Shown in pieces: positions 24,196-27,970 of a stretch of DNA of 27,970 bases (positions are counted from its first letter, which is position 1; each line of letters opens with the position of its first letter). The notes below the pieces were generated by a model. That model ran no database searches. It saw only the letters and a list, made by a program, of their open reading frames with translations, and was not told the origin of the DNA. The stretch is from Mansonella perstans (lineage: Eukaryota > Nematoda > Chromadorea > Rhabditida > Onchocercidae): contig JBAMDO010000389.1 of the NCBI GenBank assembly GCA_037074765.1, positions 1-27,970 of the forward strand. Reading direction: 5' to 3'. The translations under genes were made by a program, and so were the position numbers.

Positions 24196-24557
24196 AAATT
24201 TGTCCATGCCAAAAATTACGATTACTAGCTGTATGTTGTAATATGTGATTATGATTACGATTATGATTGATAATTATGATTACTACCATACGATCAATAT
24301 TTATACTTTTATTGCTAATAGTAATATTACTAAATATAATCGGGAAATATTTTTGAAAGATATTATAAGAATCATAAAATTTGCTCATGCTAAAAATTAC
24401 AATTACCACTTTTATGTTGCAATATGTGATTGTGATTACGATTACGGTTGATGATTATGATTACTATCCTACAATCAATATATGATATTTTTATCGTTAA
24501 TAAAAACACTAATAAAATGTTCTTGAACATTGTTTTTTGAAAGATATTATAAGAATA
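24196..24557 (+). repeat. 181-bp direct duplication containing GATTAC hexamers
   Basis: AAATTTGTCCATGCCAAAAA at 24196 matches AAATTTGCTCATGCTAAAAA 181 bp further on. Both copies go on through ATGTTGTAATATGTGATT-like sequence, a cluster of GATTAC/GATTAT hexamers, and GAAAGATATTATAAGAAT at the end. Copies are roughly 85% alike by eye, so this is an older duplication than the one at 9.6 kb. Confidence 0.8.
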
Positions 24558-25267
24558 GTGATTATTTATTCGCTTTTATTATTCAATTACAGTTAGTTAT
24601 AAATATTATTGGTTTGAGCTAGTTTATCGATTACACTGATTACACTTACGAGGTGAAAATTACGTGTGGTAATTAAAGTGAAATAATGAAACAAGTGTGT
24701 ATTGACTTTTGTTTATCCCGGTTCTTCAGTTACTTTTTTTCTTAAATAAAATTATTTTATTAATTCAATAAGCATATATTACCAGAAATCATGAAATAGA
24801 TTAAGGTATAGTAGTAATTGCAGAAGATAGATTAATCATCTTTGTCATTATTTTGAATTTTGGCGTAGAAATTAAGTTGAGGATTCTAAAGTGGTCCTTT
24901 TTTCCTTCTTAGCTTCTCTATTTAATATTAACTAATGAATGGTTCCTGATCTTGTTTCGCTGTTTTTTTTTTTTTTTTTTTTTCACTTTGGAGCCAAAGT
25001 GTCTGTGTCGCAATCATACAAGATTATTATTTTGATGAACTTTACAACTTTGAAATGTTGTTACTTCATGTCACATTTGACCATTAATTGAACTAACTAG
25101 TAGTTTATGAATCTTCTAACTGACCAGTAATTTATGAATTATCACAATATGTAATATTTTCCTCATTTCGTTGCTTATTTCTGATATATAATGTATGTAG
25201 TTGTATAATTTATCTCTATGTTGTAATGGTGCATTGTAGTTCATTTTATTTTAGCTGGCATTTTCAG
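24558..25267. other. AT-rich DNA, no gene seen
   Basis: Poly-T at about 24963-24983; otherwise featureless. It may be upstream or intronic sequence of the candidate gene that follows. Confidence 0.4.
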
Positions 25268-26092
25268 GATGATCTTGGAACTTTTGATTTCCCAGAACGG
25301 GATGTTGATATAGCAAGTATGGATGAATCACTGCTACTATTACTACTACTACCACTTACTACTTACTACTTACTAATTACTACTTACTACTTACTACTTC
25401 TACTACTTACTACTGCACCAGACTCAAAATGTTGGCATTAAAATGATGTGTCGGATAGAGAGAGTGACCAAAGAACGAATCGTCGAATCGGATGTCTGTG
25501 TAAATTAACAAGAGAAATTCGAATCGACATTCGACCTGTGGTCACTTATATTTCTTCTGCTCTTATTCCATCTTCAAATCCGTCCATTCATCATCATGCA
25601 AGGTTACGAATTCTGAAGGTAACCTTGATATGACCCAAAGAAATTAATAAGCCTATCTAAACAGTGTATTGCTTTTATGGTACCGAATTTATTGTGGTAT
25701 TATGGCGCATGGATAATCAACAAACTTTTCTACAAGGTATCCGAGGTTATTTTTCGATCGATTGCCCAATGTATTCAGAGAAGGTTTTACCGTTTTGTAA
25801 AATGGACATACTTCTTTCTACCTGAAGGTTACTCAAATGAGTTTCGCGATATTTACGTGAGTGCACTTTATCACTCACGTGTCTTAACCCAACATTCCAA
25901 ATCAGTCGAGTTCTTAGCGCAAAGCGCGAAGAAGGGTATCCGGAATCTCCACGCTATGTCCGTATGCTTTACGGGTGTCACACTCACTTGCTTGATGGAT
26001 TGCCGGGGTCGAAGCATCTCACACGCACACATTGAAAAATATGTTCTCGGACGAATGGACAGAAAAAATATTTAAAACCTCGATAATATTAA
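25268..26092 (+). CDS. Candidate exon cluster of an unidentified gene
   Basis: A TTTTCAG acceptor opens onto DDLGTFDFPERDVDIAS, with a possible donor A|GTATGG at 25317. Later come acceptors ending at 25664 (CTAAACAG), 25778 (TATTCAG), 25905 (AAATCAG) and 25917, and donors at 25619 (AAG|GTAACC), 25737 (AAG|GTATCC), 25857 (TAC|GTGAGT) and 26093 (AAG|GTAAAT). Candidate frames include YGTEFIVVLWRMDNQQTFLQ, SAKREEGYPESPRYVRMLYG and LKNMFSDEWTEKIFKTS. A continuous 132-codon frame (25677-26075) competes with them. Base composition is less AT-rich than the surroundings, as for the proven exons. No single in-frame model emerged and no family is recognised; a pseudogene is possible. Confidence 0.35.
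25327..25415 (+). repeat. CTA/TTACTAC microsatellite
   Basis: CTA units pass into repeated TTACTAC heptamers. It directly abuts the DDLGTFDFPE candidate exon, so it is intronic if the donor at 25317 is used. Confidence 0.9.
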
Positions 26093-26185
26093 GGTAAATA
26101 CTGTTTAGCAGGCGTAATTTTCCGGGAATAAACGTGCATGAACACGCAGACACGTGTAGAACTTCTTATTTTCTTCCCCCCTCCC

Positions 26186-26238
26186 GAACAATGCAATGCA
26201 TAACTTTCCGGGGGGCCCCGGAAAGTTATGCATTGTTC
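26186..26238. repeat. Fold-back palindrome, 19-bp perfect stem with 2-nt loop
   Basis: 26195-26213 (AATGCATAACTTTCCGGGG) is the exact reverse complement of 26216-26234, with only GG between. Four more base pairs (GAAC/GTTC) extend the stem across a 5-nt bulge made by an AATGC duplication. The GC-rich centre is unusual in this AT-rich DNA. Confidence 0.95.
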
Positions 26239-26296
26239 GTTCTTGATTAATTAATTACTGCACTAATTGGTTATTTCGTTCGTAATTTTCTTTCAG

Positions 26297-26515
26297 GTCT
26301 TTTAAGCGTATGTGCATTCTTTTGGTATTATTGTTATTATTGTCGAAATTGTTGGTAAAATTCGATGCATAGAAGTATATGAAAAATTTGATCGGTACTT
26401 GTGTATCGACCAAGTTTCTGTAAATTCATTTCCACGTGAGAATTTCTTAGGAAAGCCAAGAGAACGAAATCCAGAAATTTCTGGCTTTTTTTGCGAGATA
26501 TCTGGAATTTCGTAG
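26297..26515 (+). other. Weak exon candidates after a TTTCTTTCAG acceptor
   Basis: ATTTTCTTTCAG at 26285-26296 is a strong acceptor. The following sequence encodes a short hydrophobic stretch (CILLVLLLLLSKLL) with a possible donor TTG|GTAAAA, and further on a frame with VNSFPRENFLGKPRERNPEI. It could continue the candidate gene upstream. No family is recognised. Confidence 0.22.
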
Positions 26516-27123
26516 CACAATAATAATGATTATATTAGGATGACCTGACAATTTGCAAAAGTTAGCAAATAATTTTGTTCCTTAAGGTTTTTCCTGGATA
26601 AAATGTACCGTATTATTATTTTTATAATATATATGTAATACATATATGTTTGCTCGCAGTATTATACGTAGTATTATATCCTTCGTCTACTTCAGAAAGA
26701 ATTATGGTTGAATTTCACACATTATTAAGCTTTGTTTTTTGTTAATAATCGTTTGTTTATTGTTTAATTGATATTATCATGATTCATCAAGCTTACCCGA
26801 TCGATGGGTAAATCGTATCTATTCTTTACGGAGTGTGCGTAAGCTTTATTTTCTGGACTATTTGTAGTTTTGTCATTAATTGTATTGATTATGAATAAGT
26901 AAATGAAGAAAAATGAGGCTGATATTGTTATGATGAAGAATATTATAAAACCTATGGTTTTCTTAATTCACAAAATTTTTATTAATTTTCAAGAATTAAT
27001 GGAAAAGGATTTCATATGTGTTGCATCAAAGACTTTTCAACAAATGACAAATGACAGTTGACAAAAGTTCTTGTTGGTACCTATTATCCAAAAATATTTT
27101 GTTGTTTCGTTTTCTTTCCTTAG
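26516..27123. other. AT-rich DNA, no gene seen
   Basis: It contains a small inverted repeat, TTACCC/GGGTAA with a 7-nt loop, around 26793-26811. Otherwise nothing is recognised. Confidence 0.4.
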
Positions 27124-27163
27124 ACTTTGTGCCTCGTCTGAAATATCGTGGAGGATTGATGTG
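27124..27163 (+). CDS. Candidate 40-nt exon encoding FVPRLKYRGGLM
   Basis: A very good acceptor (TTTTCTTTCCTTAG) and a plausible donor (ATGTG|GTAATT) bracket 40 nt that read, in one frame, as FVPRLKYRGGLM with two bases left at each end. The sequence is less AT-rich than its flanks. It could belong to the same gene as the 25.3-26.1 kb exons. Family unknown. Confidence 0.33.
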
Positions 27164-27970
27164 GTAATTCCGGTGATAGAAAGGATGCTTGAATGCTTTT
27201 CATTTGCATTTTTTTTGCAAATTATAGGGCTGAAAAAAAAAAAAGATGTGCTGTGATTAGTAGAGTTCGAAATTAATTGGTTTATTTAGTGAAGCTACAA
27301 AAAAGTGTTGTAACAAAGTTTTTTGTTGCAACAAATTTAGATGATTATCGATTATCAGTGTTAATTATTGCTTTATTTCCCTAATAATATACTGTACTGT
27401 ATAATACAATATACTGTAATATCAAGATTTTCACAAGTATACATTTTATATGAATTAATATAAATCTAGAAATCTTTGTACTATCATTTGATAATAATTA
27501 ATTCACTATCTGATATTTTTTGACCGTCCCACTAATAATTTTATGTCGCATATTTGTTGACTTTTTCACTTTTTATTATGTCACCTTTTATTATATAGTA
27601 TATGAAGTTATTATGTATATATAAATATGTCGCATATATCGGTATTAATAAAAAGGACAAGTGATTGAGAGAATGTCATCGATGACTTGGTAGAACATTT
27701 AAGTTCTCTTTTTACATTCATCGTTAGATGTATGATGTTAAGGTGTGACAACAGCATAATTGGAATAAGGGAAAACGTAGAAAAATTCAGTTCATTGATG
27801 TACACAAAATGGACATACACATACACACACACATATACGTAAATATTATAAACATAACAGACAAATACATATATATATAGACACATACACATTCATATCA
27901 ATAAAATTATAAATGACATTTTCGAAACGTGTATTTGATAATTTCGATTATATAATTACGGGATTAATTT
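27164..27970. other. AT-rich DNA with a CA/TA-rich block
   Basis: No gene seen. About 27800-27895 is a degenerate ACATACACAC/ATATAT block, whose minus-strand open frame is low complexity. Confidence 0.5.

Noticed and set aside
26469..26484. Palindrome CCAGAAATTTCTGG
   Set aside because: Fourteen bases of AT-centred palindrome is not far from chance in 28 kb, and it has no partner signal.

Overview
The window looks like nuclear DNA from a nematode. Both well-supported genes are split by short to medium introns (84-690 nt). The introns follow GT-AG, and the acceptors have the compact TTTTCAG/TTTTAG form typical of nematodes, without a long polypyrimidine tract. The background is very AT-rich, with long A/T homopolymers and many microsatellites. 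A filarial or other spirurid worm would fit, but that is inference from base composition and gene style.

Two genes are secure. On the minus strand, 13259 down to 11908, four exons join without any adjustment into a 192-residue Rac-type Rho GTPase (CED-10/RAC1 class) with every canonical motif at its canonical residue number. On the plus strand, 15428 to 18004, seven exons join into a 278-residue NudE/Ndel1-family coiled-coil protein (nud-2 type), the dynein/LIS1 cofactor. The two are divergently arranged, with about 2.2 kb between their start codons, so they may share an upstream region. Rac signals to actin and NudE acts on dynein and microtubules. Nothing in the sequence shows that they work together.

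Region by region: 1-6.8 kb is AT-rich and gene-poor, with a degenerate ~20-bp satellite at 0.7-1.06 kb. 6.86-9.35 kb (minus) holds exon-like pieces with splice signals but in clashing frames, probably a decayed gene. 9.56-10.18 kb holds two short tandem duplications. 11.35-13.29 kb is the Rac gene with a small proline-rich reading frame just downstream. 15.4-18.1 kb is the NudE gene, with a 41-bp minisatellite in intron 2. 18.1-25.2 kb is gene-poor and very rich in repeats: a ~133-144-bp satellite, a 181-bp duplication, and dense GA, GT, GATA, AGT and TCC microsatellites. From 25.27 kb onward there is a run of plausible plus-strand exons of a gene I cannot identify, with a strong 19-bp fold-back palindrome in one of its possible introns.

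No tRNA, rRNA, CRISPR array or recognisable transposase or reverse-transcriptase gene was seen. No clearly new biological system is visible. The best leads are the coding-like satellite at 20.9-21.8 kb, the unidentified exon cluster at 25.3-27.2 kb and the decayed gene at 6.9-9.4 kb.
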